From Metopolophium dirhodum (lineage: Eukaryota; Arthropoda; Insecta; Hemiptera; Aphididae): DNA of 64,000 bases. Made by a program: the position numbers and the translations under genes. The stretch spans positions 18,910,001 through 18,974,000 of the forward strand of contig NC_083567.1 of assembly GCF_019925205.1 (NCBI RefSeq). Reading direction: 5' to 3'. Positions 46,183-58,751 of the stretch are shown here, in pieces (position 1 is the stretch's first letter; every line of letters begins with the position of its first letter). The notes under the pieces were generated by a model that was given only the letters and a program-made list of their open reading frames with translations, was not told where the DNA came from and did not search any database.

Positions 46183-49100
46183 CTAAATATTCAATCTATT
46201 GGTACGCTTTTTAATAATTAATGATGGTGGTTGTTCAGTGTGTTCTTTTTTACTTGTACCTCTTTTCTCTCTAACTTTTATTTCAATATCTTGTTTTGTT
46301 GTAGACTTCATGATGTTTTCTTTTCCAATTTTCTTCTTAACAGCTGAATCATTTTTAATTTTTTCAGTCCCTTTTATCAAAGGTGATTTTATTTTATTTT
46401 GTCTTGAATTTGGACTTTCTAGTGTCATTCTTAATTTTCTTACAGCTGGAGTAACAAATCTTGGAACTGCTTGTGATCTTGTATTAACTCGCAATTTAGT
46501 AGCCTTTGGTGTCCTTAATTCTTGCATAATCTGAGATTCTGCCACAGGTGAATGATTAACATTTGAGATACCATAACTCATGATGTTATCAACTTTAAGT
46601 GAAATAATAAGTTCATTCACGTACATTGACAACCATTCATCATGGCAAGATTCTTTAGCTTTTTTAAGGTAAACCATTGACTTAGATGGATCATTGAAAA
46701 GAACAAGGTGTTCTGCATAATGATACTTGGCTAAAGTTTTTTGTCTAACTGTTAAGATGTTATACACTTCATTTTTATTGAACTGTGGTAGAGACAATTC
46801 CAATAATTTAAATGTACGTTTAAAATAATATTCGGCTAATTTTTGTTGATTGGCTTTAGAACAGTAAACGGCTTTAAGAACGCACGCTTCAATAACGGAA
46901 TGCATAACTATTGGATCAAAAGGGCCATTGCTATTTATAGCCTTGTCACAAAATTCAGAAATACTCAATTGTGCAAGTTTATTGTTCAACCGTTTTAAGG
47001 AAGGTGATGCCATTGTATTTATTCTAGGGATTTGGGAGCATCTATAATCTGACAATGGAGAAGAGTATCTGTTCGGAGAGTAGTTTACAGTTAATTTTTG
47101 CATTTTAAAATCTAACTCTTCTTCTTTAAAATCCAGTAAAGTCATTACATGTTCCAATTGTCCATTAGCATTTTCAAAATTGCAGCACATTAATTCATTC
47201 CAGCAGTTCATTAAAAATACATTTAATGCTCTCTTAGTTAAGGCAGACTTTAGGACAATATTCATTTGAACTTTCAAAAAACAGCGAGCTTCAACAGGTT
47301 TAAAAGTATTTATATAGATTAAATTCAAATATGAACATATGCTCAATATTACGAAATGCATTGCTAAATATTCATAAAAGTAATCGAGCCTTTTGATAAG
47401 ACTATGTGCAAGATTATAAGCTTCAATAAATATAGAAAGACATTTATTTTTGTCAAATTTTCCAGATTCAAAGCACAAGCGACTTTTAAGGTAAGAATAT
47501 TCTGCCATTAATATAACATTATTGTTCAATTCATTGTTATTGATACCCTCTAGCAATACTTGTGTATCACTAAATTTTGATTTGTTTAAAAGAGATGTTG
47601 CTAATGCTAATTTATAATCAATATCCATTTTAGGCAAGTGTTTAGCTAAATTAGTTAATTCAAAAATATCTATCTCGTTAATTTTTAATAATTCTGTAAG
47701 TGCTATAAAAATATATTTATGACACTTTATATTAGAAGCTAATTTATATAAAAGTTGCCACACTTCCACTTCTTTTGAATCACCATGCAATTTGAGTATA
47801 AAAGCAACTTCTTGAATACTTTTAAAAAGTAATTTGACATCATGATTATCTTTGATTGTATCATTTATTAAAGCAGACCAATACTTAACAGCCCAATTCA
47901 GGCAATTGACAAGTTTAGGTTTTATTTTTAATGGCAATATCCAAGATATAGGTTCATATTGAATAGTATTTTGTTGCTCCATACCATGTTCCAACCTCTC
48001 TTCAGTATACGAATCCAATTCTTTATTTACAAGGTTTTGCAAATGTTTTAATAAACACAGGTAATTTGCATAATATAAATTACCTAACATCAATGGCATA
48101 CTTTTTTTCTCCATTGATGTTTCTACTTCTAGTTTACGAATGTAGTCCTCCAGTACATCAATTACCCTTTTTAAACCTCTTATACTATTTGAATGCAGGA
48201 TTATGTAAGCAGTAGTAATTATGACACGACACTTGAACTCTCTAGACAGTTTATCACCCATTAATTCTTCAAATATTTCCAACACAGCAGTAGAATCTTG
48301 TTTGATTTTATTTTGATGATTATGAGCTTTTAATTCTAACCACATTATTTCAGTGCAATCAGATTTTTTCAAACTACAATCGGGCCATTTCTTTTTTAGA
48401 TCAATATCATTTTCAAATGTTTTCAAAATTGTTTGTTTAATAATATTATTATTTCTCTCCTCTTTGCATTTAAGATAAACCCATTGTTGAGCAGCAAGTT
48501 CAGAACGAGTACGCACACACCAATATGCAATACACCTTAAAGCTTCATTATTTTTATTTTTATTGTATAAACATCGACTCAGTAGAATTGCAACACGAGC
48601 CACAAGTTCTGGATCAATTCCACAAGGATCAAATATTGAATATAATTGTTCAAGGAAATCTAAGCATAAATGTGAGAATTCACCAGACGATGTAAAAATA
48701 CAAAGATTATAAGCACTTGTTAACGAAAATTCAATGAAAGCAATTTTGTTTGAGCAATTTGATTTACTAACTCTATCGAATAAAGAAGTGAATAATTCCA
48801 TCCACTTTAAGACATCTTCGGTATTTATAAATGTATGATTAGCATTAATTATATGTCGTATCATGATAAACACTATGTTAATCAAACTCATTTCAGATGT
48901 TGAATCCTCTTTGAGATCACATCCGTTGCTTTTACAACATATCTGACTAATTGAACTGTGTTTACTTATATAAACTAAATGGTGTAGCAATACAAGCATT
49001 TGTGAGACTGTTTCAGGAGAATTAATAATCAATCCTTCATTCCAAAAGTTCTTTAACTTTGTAATTGTAATAATGGCAGCCTTAAACACATGATGTAACA

Positions 49101-50067
49101 TTGTGTTTGGTAATATCATTGTTGGTTCATACTTTTCAACAAATGCTATCATCTTACGAAGTTCAAAATTTGAATCAAGACCATTTTTAATAGAGTTATC
49201 AATAAATTTGAATAATGATATCAATAAAGACAATGATTCTTTTTCAGTTTTATTCAAACAACATACATCAATCATTAATTTGATATGCTTGATTAAGTAA
49301 TGTACATGCATCTGTCTGTGACGCATCATGTTTTGCATTACTGCAACAATATTTTCAATTAACATAAAGTATAAATTCATCATACATTCTTGATCATTTT
49401 TTTTCCGAATACCACTGGAAGATAATACTGATTCTAAAGTCATATCCAAAATAACTACGTCCATAGTACGGCCTTCATGTAATATTAATCCATTCATATT
49501 TTTCACAAGTGTTAGTGATGAAGATAATGCATACTCAATTTCTTTTCCAGTATGACATTTCACAAGGTTTAATGCAGCATCCCACATCAGTATAACGTTT
49601 AACTTTTTTAAGTCATCATCAATGGGGCATGTTTTATGAATATGATGTGCAAATAACTGCACTAAGTACTTCAGTATATCACATGGTGGAGATAAATTAT
49701 TTAAAAGATAATTACTAAAATGGACAGCTTCAGACACATGATTATTCATAAGTAAATATTTGACAATAACATATAAACTATTTTGTATTGGTTGCAGTTC
49801 AGACAAATTGATCATTTTAAAGCAACGATCAGAAAATTGAATGACATCATTAGTATTTTTACCGAACTGCTTAATTTGGTTGGTAGAAGTAAATTCAGAT
49901 TGAAGTTTTTGAGCCAACACACTTACTATACTAACTGCAAAATTTTGAAATCCTTTAATGTCTTTGACATTGTTGTAATGAATATTAAAAGTATTAAGAG
50001 CTTCTTTCAAATTATCTTGGTTAATATCATTCTGTATTAGAAGAAATATTTTCTTTAACTCACCCAT
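46183..50067 (-). CDS. Intronless 1294-residue alpha-helical protein; candidate separase N-terminal-half ('three rows'-like) protein
   Basis: A single uninterrupted frame encodes a Leu/Ile/Asn/Lys-rich protein that looks like a tandem helical (TPR/HEAT-like) solenoid over residues 1 to about 990 and 1030-1165. A Ser/Pro-rich linker lies at about 996-1025. A basic tail runs from about 1185 and contains RTPKATKLR, VTPAVRKLRM and a KEN box at 1249-1251. Eight S/T-P sites fall in the linker and tail. No catalytic His/Cys protease block is present. The helical pattern, size (Drosophila THR is about 1380 residues) and cell-cycle-type tail suggest the regulatory half of a split separase; this is inference from overall resemblance, not a motif match. 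The ATG follows a good acceptor (ttttttcag|ATAATG), so a 5' UTR intron is likely. AATAAA lies at 46009-46014. It is the next gene upstream of PRKDC on the same strand. Confidence 0.8.
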   Translation of the reverse strand: MGELKKIFLLIQNDINQDNLKEALNTFNIHYNNVKDIKGFQNFAVSIVSVLAQKLQSEFTSTNQIKQFGKNTNDVIQFSDRCFKMINLSELQPIQNSLYVIVKYLLMNNHVSEAVHFSNYLLNNLSPPCDILKYLVQLFAHHIHKTCPIDDDLKKLNVILMWDAALNLVKCHTGKEIEYALSSSLTLVKNMNGLILHEGRTMDVVILDMTLESVLSSSGIRKKNDQECMMNLYFMLIENIVAVMQNMMRHRQMHVHYLIKHIKLMIDVCCLNKTEKESLSLLISLFKFIDNSIKNGLDSNFELRKMIAFVEKYEPTMILPNTMLHHVFKAAIITITKLKNFWNEGLIINSPETVSQMLVLLHHLVYISKHSSISQICCKSNGCDLKEDSTSEMSLINIVFIMIRHIINANHTFINTEDVLKWMELFTSLFDRVSKSNCSNKIAFIEFSLTSAYNLCIFTSSGEFSHLCLDFLEQLYSIFDPCGIDPELVARVAILLSRCLYNKNKNNEALRCIAYWCVRTRSELAAQQWVYLKCKEERNNNIIKQTILKTFENDIDLKKKWPDCSLKKSDCTEIMWLELKAHNHQNKIKQDSTAVLEIFEELMGDKLSREFKCRVIITTAYIILHSNSIRGLKRVIDVLEDYIRKLEVETSMEKKSMPLMLGNLYYANYLCLLKHLQNLVNKELDSYTEERLEHGMEQQNTIQYEPISWILPLKIKPKLVNCLNWAVKYWSALINDTIKDNHDVKLLFKSIQEVAFILKLHGDSKEVEVWQLLYKLASNIKCHKYIFIALTELLKINEIDIFELTNLAKHLPKMDIDYKLALATSLLNKSKFSDTQVLLEGINNNELNNNVILMAEYSYLKSRLCFESGKFDKNKCLSIFIEAYNLAHSLIKRLDYFYEYLAMHFVILSICSYLNLIYINTFKPVEARCFLKVQMNIVLKSALTKRALNVFLMNCWNELMCCNFENANGQLEHVMTLLDFKEEELDFKMQKLTVNYSPNRYSSPLSDYRCSQIPRINTMASPSLKRLNNKLAQLSISEFCDKAINSNGPFDPIVMHSVIEACVLKAVYCSKANQQKLAEYYFKRTFKLLELSLPQFNKNEVYNILTVRQKTLAKYHYAEHLVLFNDPSKSMVYLKKAKESCHDEWLSMYVNELIISLKVDNIMSYGISNVNHSPVAESQIMQELRTPKATKLRVNTRSQAVPRFVTPAVRKLRMTLESPNSRQNKIKSPLIKGTEKIKNDSAVKKKIGKENIMKSTTKQDIEIKVREKRGTSKKEHTEQPPSLIIKKRTNRLNI

Positions 50068-50556
50068 TATCTGAAAAAAATATATTATGTTAAATTTAAA
50101 TTAATATAAAACATAATATTACTTAAACAATATGGATTATCTTTTATTATTACTACCTATAACATAATGAATATTTACCAAGTAATTGATTGCTGGTTGA
50201 TTTAAACTTATTGAAGATAAAGCTGATAAAAATTAGTTCATTTAAATTATGAATTTTTAGGCAGTGTCTTTTACAAGTCCGACGTGAAATTCATTTTTTC
50301 TGTGGTAAAACTATAAATTATAAGAGAATATATTAAGACATAAAGTTAAGTCTATAAATTAAGTTAAATTTTCATTTATTACATTATCTTTTACAATACA
50401 GTACAAAACTACAAAAAAAACGGTTAATAATTTTAATATCACTTGAAAAATGAAAATACTCTCTTATATCAGAATCATGGAACAAAAATATCATATCAGT
50501 TCAGCTTGGAATAAGCAATAAATTATATTACCACTGGCCGCTGAATTGAATTACAT

Positions 50557-50639
50557 CACGATGTGGGTAAAATGTATGTTTTACCCACGATTAAAGATAT
50601 ACCTTGTATATCTTTAATCGTGGTTTTACCTATATCGTG
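50557..50639. repeat. Two-tier hairpin of the CACGATT family
   Basis: The inner arms CACGATTAAAGATATAC (50586-50602) and GTATATCTTTAATCGTG (50606-50622) are perfect over 17 bp with a 3-base loop. Outer arms CACGAT...GTAAAA and TTTTAC...ATCGTG extend it to 83 bp. It lies about 500 bases upstream of the long intronless gene. Confidence 0.7.
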
Positions 50640-50669
50640 AATTATATTATAATAATATTTATTTCAGAT

Positions 50670-51830
50670 TCTGATATCTGATTTCTGAGCGAAACTATGA
50701 ATTAATTGATTTTACAATGATCTGTGTTTTTTTTTTAAAATATTTTTTGTGTCTGTACTCTGTCATCACCTTTTAGAACTGCAGTTACTGTAAAAGTACT
50801 TAGATTTTCTTCAACAGTATCTTTTCTGATAGGAAAGTAAATCTTGTTGGTACTTTGCGGGGTCAAAAGTAAAAATTTCCAAGTAGTTTTAAAAAGCGCC
50901 GTGAATAACAAAAGAAAAATTAAGGAAAAACGGGAATTCTTACGCAAAATCAATTTTGGTTTTTGATGTAACTCTATAACAAATGACCGTAGATAGATGA
51001 CATTTTGAATGAATGTTTATGGTAACATTATTTTTGAGCTGTTTACTGACATTTTCAGTTTCAAATTTTTGGTTTTTTATTCTATTAATATCATTCGCTG
51101 GGTAAAAAAGCTTGAAAATTCAATACAAGACTCGTAATATATTGGTACAAGTGTACAACAATATTTGAAAAATATTAAAAATCCAGTCAAAAGTTTTTTT
51201 TTATAATTTTTTAAAGTTCAAGTCTTGATAAAATACGTAAAAATCTTTCTTTTAAAATTTTAGATTTAAAGATGCAATACAAGAATACTCATAATTTTGT
51301 CTACTTTTATCAAAAAAAAAAAAATTTTACGAGCGTTTGAAGTTCATACTATTACAACATTGGTCTTTCACTCTATTTCTCTTGTGACGATTTTCTTATT
51401 TTATTGTAATTCAAAAACGAATAACTTTAATAAATTGTTACAATAGCAGTTAAAAAATATTAAAAATACATAGTATGCACAATTTTTTTTTCATAAGCGT
51501 TTAAGTTTTTACGAAATTTATCAAATTGAAAATTTACAAATTATTCAGTATTTAAAAATTTAACTACTGAATAAACTTTAAACTTTTATAGCTGAGGATT
51601 GAAAAAATTAAAAACAGGGTTCCACGTAAATAGGTTATACTATAATATATATAAATTACTTTATTCAAATACTTAGTAATATATATCATATAGGCTTCGC
51701 TCAGAATCATTTTTCTTATACATGCAATGATATTATATCATTGATTTAAAATTTAATACAGGTCATTACAGTGACACACTTGTAACATACTGTACACGCA
51801 CACTGCAGAGCAACACCGACTTGCCCACCT
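50670..51830 (-). mobile_element. Reverse copy of the GTACAGTAGGTTACAAG family
   Basis: It starts with the family's right end (TTTCTGAGCGAAACTATGAAT, then GATTTTACAATGA) and ends with a decayed left end (CTGCAGAGCAACACCGACTTGC). No coding sequence; the open frames are low-complexity. Confidence 0.6.
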
Positions 51831-53047
51831 TTTTTTATTTTTTTGTGTGTGTGTACATACTATAATTATACCGTTGTTACGGTACCTAGACGAAATAATG
51901 CTTCGATTTTCAACTTTTTTTTTTTATTAAAATATAATTACAATCTATACACATTTGATTTTCAACATTAGTATCTAGTTGGCGCATTGGGGAGGTAAAA
52001 ATCCCATATTCCCATTAGCGTTTAAAAGCTCTGAAAATTTTTACGCAAAATCGGTTTTCGACAAATTTTTTTAAACAAATTAATGTAACTCTCAAACAAA
52101 TTACAGTATAAACATGAGACTTACACTGGTTGTTTATGTTCGCATTTTCTATACATTATACAATTTTAAAAATATTTTAACTTGTTTTGAGTTGCAGTTT
52201 ACGGACATTTTCCGTTTCAATTTTTTTTAGTTTCCTTACTATAAATGTCAATTAAATTGTATTCGTTGGGTCAAAAAGCTAGAAAACAAGGCTCCTCGTA
52301 TATTGTTACAATGACGGTTGAAAAATATTTAAAATACAGTCACAATTTTTATTATAAGCATTTAAAGTTCGAATTTATGACAAAATACGTAAAAATCACG
52401 AAAATATGCAAATTATTTTGAAGTAGAAATTCATAAAATTTGTTCTTTTTAAAGCTAAGATTTGAAAATTTAATTCAAGATTCCTAATAAGTTTGTCTAC
52501 TTTTATCAAAAAAAATGTCTACCTTAAAGTCAAATTAAACTCTTATAAGTTTGAATTTTTACAAGGTTGGATATAAACTCGATTTCTTATGTAGCGATTT
52601 TCTTATTTTGCTGTAATTCAAAAACGAATAACTGTAGATAGGTACTTGACATTTACACCATGTTTATTTTATCATTCCTATAATTGATGTAAAATATTTT
52701 GACTAGGTTTGAGGCTTTCAGCTATTTACAGACATTTTCGATTTTCATTTTTTTTAGTTTTTTTTTAAATGTTAATAAAATAGTATTTATTGGGACAAAC
52801 AGCGATAAAATGTAATACAAGGCTTGTATACTGTTACAATATCAGTTGAAAAATATTAAAAATACGTTTTTATTTAAAAACTTTAAATAGTTCGATTTTT
52901 GACATTTATCATATTTAAAATTAATATCTAAATGATTTTGTAGTTAAAAATTTATAAAACTACTTCTATTGCTAAGGATTGAAAATTTAAAACAAGGTTC
53001 CGTGTAAGTAAGTTATGTTGTAACCAATAAAAATATAAAAACATTTT

Positions 53048-56000
53048 TAGATTCTGAGCGAAGCAATAAATGTATTGATTTTACAATAATGTTTTTATTT
53101 TTATTTTTGTGTCTTTTTGTGTCATCACCTTTTAGGACAGTAAAAGTGCTTAGATTTTCTTCAACAGTAACTTTTCTGATAGAAAATTGAATCTAGTTGG
53201 TACTTTGGGGGGTCAAAAGTAAAAATCCCAGTAGTTTTCAAAAGCAACGTGAAAAACAAAAGAAAAATTAAGGAAAAACGGGAATTTTTACGCAAAATCT
53301 GTTTTCAAGAAAATCGATTTTGGTTTTAAGTGTAACTCTAAAACAAATGACCGTAGGAATATGAAATTTTGACTGAATGTTTATAATTGCATTTCCTATA
53401 CACCATAACATTTTCCAAATATTTTGAGCTGTTTACGGACATTGTCAATTTCAATAAAATTTTATCTGTTGAGTAAAAAAGCTTGAAAATTTAATAGAAG
53501 GCTCCTAGGTTATTGTTTCAAAGGCAGATGAAAAAAATTAAAAATCCTTACACTCAACCAAATATACTGGTGTTTTTAATAAAAATGTAGGTTGGTTTAA
53601 CAATTTGTTTGTTAATATAGCGTTAATAAAATCTTTATTAATTTAGAAGTATAATATTTGTTAATTTAAATAATAAATCAATAATACGTATCATTGATTC
53701 TACAATATGTTTATCAATGCTTCGGATAATATTATTATTTAATTGATCGAGGATTTATTTGAATCAACCATCGTTTTGTTAATTCAATCACTCATTTGTT
53801 TAAAAAACAAAATATTTTGTTGAAACTACAAATTACCTTTATTACTTATATTTGTTAATTTAACCAATGAATTAATAAGATGTTTTGTTCATTCTACAAT
53901 ATATTTTATTAATACCAAAAGTTAAAATGACGGATAATAATTTTTTTTCTTATTATTAATAAATTATTCATATATCATATAAATATAATTTTGTTAAATC
54001 TAAAAAATATTTATATTATTTATAAGTAAAGTGAAACCTCCCCAACGGACACCTCCAAATAGCGGACTTTTTTGGGAATAAACTATATCAACACCTACAA
54101 CCTAAACCCTTTGAATAGCGGACACAATTTCAGTGACATTTCAGACATTCTCAGTGTCTGCTTAATAGAGATTTCAGAGGGTATATGTAAAATAGTAGAT
54201 TAGTGTCATAATTTATTTGTTTGAAAGAAATAAAAACAGAATACATTTTAAAATATTTTATTAAATGTATTATTTAATCATTAAACATATAATACTAATA
54301 TATAATAGTCCTAACACAGTAACACAAATATATTATATATTAACATTAAAAATAGTGTATAATATTATAATTATTATTAAACAATACACATATTAAGTAT
54401 TATACCTATAGGTAATTTATAAAAAATTAAATCTGTAGGTACCTATAGAAGTATAGATGTACATCGTACATGCAATTAGTTAAGAATGTATAATATTGTA
54501 GATTGGCAATCTAACTATATACATAATTATTATTTATAGTCACTAGTCTAGTAGGTATATACAAGTGCACAACTAATAATAACAATATTATGTGCCTATA
54601 TGGCTATATATAGATTATAAATACAAAATAGTTACACAATAAGCAAATTTAAAATAACATAATATAAGTAACAGGTTATTAGATAATATTATAATAACAA
54701 AAACAAAAAAACTAATATTATATATAAAAACGAGCAGGTATATTAACTATTATTATAATTTTTTTTTTTGGTAATTTCATAAACTGTATAGGTATTAGGT
54801 ATAGGTACCTATATAATATTTAATAAAATGTATAATAGGTATACTTACTAACTAAACAATTGTATAATATAAGATGTATCTACAAATTAATTATCCTAAA
54901 AAAAAAAACTACTATTAGCCTTCATTTATTACTATTTTCTATCTTGTTAATTAAGCATGCTTTATTTTATTGTACCTATATTTTAGACTTAGAAAAGCTA
55001 AACTAGAAAACAAAATTTTTATGAAAATGTGAATGACAGTTGGTGTATAAATTTCTAGTGTTGTAGGTACCATATTAGTTAATTAATTATCATAATTTAC
55101 ATCATAAAATTTAAAGTGCACAGTGGGTACTGTATATATATAAAAAAAATAACTGGTAATAAAACTAGTAACAATTAAGTCCAACTTTCAATATTTATAC
55201 ATCAAACATACATTTAGAATATTATAAATTCAAAATATAGGTATATTGGTACAAAAATGTAAAAACTAATAATCATCAATTTAAAAAGTAATAGTTTTTT
55301 TTTTTAATATAGATCTATAATAGGTGTATTATTTTTAATTTTTAGCACTACAAATTACATTGAAATAAAACTTTGAAAATACGAAAATTTAAAAAATAAT
55401 TGATGACTAAATCAAAATGAATTCCAGAAAATGATCGGCGACTGCATTAAAAAAAAAACTATTCTGTATAAAAACTATATTGTATATTTAAAACTATAAT
55501 ATATATGTACTTACACAGATTTTAATTCAGAATTGGATATCAGAATACGACAGGCGATATCTATAGGCAGCAGAGAGCATAGAAACTAGAGAAACGTTCT
55601 GTTCGATGTCAAACTTTGGAGTGATGGCTAGCTGGTCTATAATTTTGAATGTATGAGTAGAAAATGGTTGAAGTCTTATTTTGCGATCTCATTAGACTTT
55701 TCTCGTAATATGCCATTATTGATATCTAAAATAAGTAAACCATAGTTTTCGCAGTAAAACTTTCATATACTTAATATAATTTGCGTACCTACTATATCTG
55801 TAGTAAGATGATTAGCTAATAGACTAAAATATGGAAAACCTTATAACTGATTCAGATTTCCAGAGAATACGTACAATCTCACATACTTAATTATTAGAAA
55901 AATAATGTAGGTATCTGGATAAGGTTTAAAATAATATTACCGGTGCCACTAGTATTAAAACTTAATAGTTATTAGTTACTACTAACTAGTATAGTATAAG

Positions 56001-57455
56001 ATATAAGTAATAATAATACCATACTTACCTTCAAATTAAGCGACTCCTTGTAATCCTTAGTTTCATTTTTTTCATTTAGGTAGGTACAGCTTTAATGTAC
56101 TTCAGAATATACAATTTAAAAAGATTATTATCTAAAATACTGAATTCATAATTTACCGCGAACATCATAACTTTTATGAAGTAAGGTACAAAAAAAAGTT
56201 ATTGAAATTTGAAAAAACATAAAAAACGGATTTTAAATAACAATAATTTTTTTGTTTCAATGATAACAATTGGAAAAACGGTAGGTACGACGGAAAATAT
56301 TGTCTTCTTTAGTATTGTGTATAGGTATGAATTTCTTTTTCCAGCAAAATAATTGTTTACAAGCATGCTGTTTACGGGCATGTGCCGGTTTCTTAAGAGA
56401 TCTACTCCACACTTCCGCTTTTTAAGGGGTTATATACGTTATACTTTTTAATAATTTATGCCCAATCTCGATGTTTGAAGACATAAGTTAATTGGTTATG
56501 AAAATATATAGAAGTATTGAGGCGAATTGTTATTTTAAACATAATATCTATAAATTTAATACTATACATTTTTAAATTAATAAAACCTGTATTAATTGTT
56601 CAACTATATTTTGTTAAATAATAACTTTAATATTTTGTAAGATCTAAAAACCAAATTGTTATTTTGAACATAATGTTTATTAAATTAATAATCTATTTGA
56701 TCAAAATAATAAAAAAAGTTCCATTTTAAAAATTTAATTTATTAATTTATTACCTAAATATTTTCTAAATTCTACAAACCCAATTTATTGTTATAAACAC
56801 ATTATTTATTAATTTTATAATATTTTTGTATAACTAATTAAATTATTATTATTTCAATAAATGTATATTTATTAAAAATTGATAATTGCATATTATTATT
56901 TATACTAGTGATATTTGGTTCAGTGTAGTCACCGTTTTTATTTATAAGCATTTAAAGTTCAAATTTTGACAAAATACAGAAAAACCATTTTAAGTTGAGA
57001 ATTCATAAAAATTTTTCTTTTTAAATCTAAGATTTGAAAATGTAATATAAGATTACTCATGAGTTTGTCTACCTATATCAAAAAAAAAATGTCTTCAAGA
57101 AACTCAAATTAAATTTTTATGAGCGTCTTTTAAAGTTCAAATTTTGACAACATTTATCAAATTTATAATTTATTAATTATTTTGTAGTTAAAAATGTATA
57201 AAATATTTAACTTTTATGGCTAAGGATTGAAAATTTAAAACAAGGCTCCACGTAAATAGGTTATATATAAATTACTTTATTCACAATAATATCATCAAAT
57301 ATACTTGGTAATATCATAGGCTGACTGACAGTTTTCGCTCAGAATCGTTTTTCTTATACAATGATATATATCATTGAATTCAAATTTAACACCATCCATT
57401 ACAGTGACTCACTTGTAACCTACTGTACAGCAGAGCGACATCCACTTACTCACTT
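53048..57455 (-). mobile_element. Reverse copy of the same family, split by a 3.4 kb element
   Basis: The right-end half (from TTAGATTCTGAGCGAAGCAA) runs to 53550. The left-end half resumes at 56926 (TAGTCACCGTTTTTATTTAT) and ends at TACAGCAGAGCGACATCCAC near 57445. The two halves are contiguous in family order, which dates the insertion after this copy. Confidence 0.65.
53551..56925. mobile_element. TA-flanked 3.4 kb element with CACTCAACCAAATAT ends
   Basis: The left end CACTCAACCAAATATACTGG and the right end reversed, CACTGAACCAAATATCACTA, are inverted repeats next to TA on both sides. Both terminal regions (about 450 bases each) consist of degenerate AT-rich units with recurring GTTAATTT, ATTTATTAA and TTCTACAA. 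The interior (about 54030-56450) has no recognised coding sequence. Confidence 0.6.
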
Positions 57456-57475
57456 TTTTTTTTTTTATATATTAG

Positions 57476-57975
57476 TTCCCTAGCAAGGCACGACACCAGG
57501 TCTATTTTAAACGACGCCTGGGGCTGCCAGGTAATGTTTGGGTGGATAGATTTTTAATGAGTGGGTTTTGGTGTGTTTGTAGTCAGGCATGAAAAATTTT
57601 GTAGAAACGTGTAGCTTATCTTCAGTCATGGTTTTAATTGACAGATCATTATGTATAGTGTAATTCGAAACAGTGGAGCATTAGTAATTTTCCTATGAGT
57701 GATATTCTGAAATTGTTGAATTTTGTTAGTATTGGACACTTTTGCTGTACCCCATAGTTGGAGACCATATGTCCATAGAGGTTTGAGTAATGTATTCTAC
57801 ATAAGAACTTTAATTTTTAAGCTGGAGTGTTTGTTATTTGTGAGTAGCGTTCGTAGTCTGCGAAGACGGGCATTTAAGGCAAGTATTTTTATACGGATAT
57901 GGCTATTCCAAGTGAGGCGCTTATCCAAGTTAAGTCCTAGATATCTAACTGAGTCAGATGTGGGAATAAATTTAC
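57476..57975 (-). pseudogene. Jockey-like non-LTR retrotransposon ORF2 C-terminal fragment
   Basis: On the minus strand the reading runs SDSVRYLGLNLDKRLTW, then HIRIKILALNARLRRLRTLL, a TAG stop, then LLKPLWTYGLQLWGTAKVSN and THRKITNAPLFR, followed by a frameshift near 57650 into HNDLSIKTMTED. This is the thumb/C-terminal segment shared by jockey-clade reverse transcriptases (YLG...RLTW and WTYGxQLWGTA). It is 5'-truncated, with at least one nonsense change and one frameshift, and cannot encode an active enzyme. Confidence 0.8.
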
Positions 57976-57989
57976 TGTATTAATAATAA

Positions 57990-58290
57990 TAAGTAATAAC
58001 AATATCAATATAATATAAAATATACAGACAGACAAACCGTCTCAACAAAGATAATCAACTCGTAAATAGGTTAAATATTAATTAATTTGTTCACAATAAT
58101 ATCATCAAATGATCAAATATACTTAGTAATATTATTAGCTGACTCACCGTCTTCGCTCAGAATCTTTTTTCGTATACAATGATATTATATCATTGAATTC
58201 AAATTTTATACCATCCATTATACATTGACCCACTTCACACTTGTACCCTAGTACCCACTGTACAGCAGAGCAACATCCACTTACCCGTCT
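57990..58290 (-). mobile_element. Truncated left end of the GTACAGTAGGTTACAAG family
   Basis: It contains TTCACAATAATATCATCAAA, CTTCGCTCAGAATC and TGTACAGCAGAGCAACATCC in the reverse order expected of this family. Confidence 0.6.
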
Positions 58291-58321
58291 TACCCGCAAC
58301 CCGCTTTTTTCTTTTTCTAAA

Positions 58322-58751
58322 GAGGACGTTTCACCCGCATTTGTTGTCTCCGTCTTACACACGTACGGCATAGCAAAAACGTTTTGGCGCGGACAGAACT
58401 GAGAAGGCTTCAGTCATAAGTCATAAACTCATAACTAAGAAACTAAATTTTCACCACTTATAAAGGAAAACTTTGGCTGTGCAACATCATTTTTATTTTT
58501 TTGAAATCACTTATACGAAAAAAGTTCTTATTGTTTCAAAATCCATTATTATTTGTTTTTCAAACTTCAATAACTTTTTTGAAGTTCCGATATCGAAATA
58601 AATAAAAAACAAAATTCTTCTTTAAATGTGCTGAAAATATAGTTTTTTAGTTATAATTGAAGCCTTCTCGGTTCTTTCCCGTGCAAAACAGGTTTCGATA
58701 TGCCGTACATGCGTGTAAGACGGAGACAACAAATGCGGGTGAAACGTCCTC
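58322..58751. mobile_element. TTAA-type foldback MITE (GAGGACG family), 430 bp
   Basis: It is nearly identical to the 39530-39944 copy but in the opposite internal orientation: GAGGACGTTTCACCCGCATT at the left and its reverse at the right. A TTAA follows on the right; the left flank is TAAA. A broken second copy follows at about 58756-59577 and is split by a hAT element. Confidence 0.8.

Noticed and set aside
57723..57983. 86-residue plus-strand open frame
   Set aside because: It is the antisense shadow of the minus-strand reverse transcriptase fragment.
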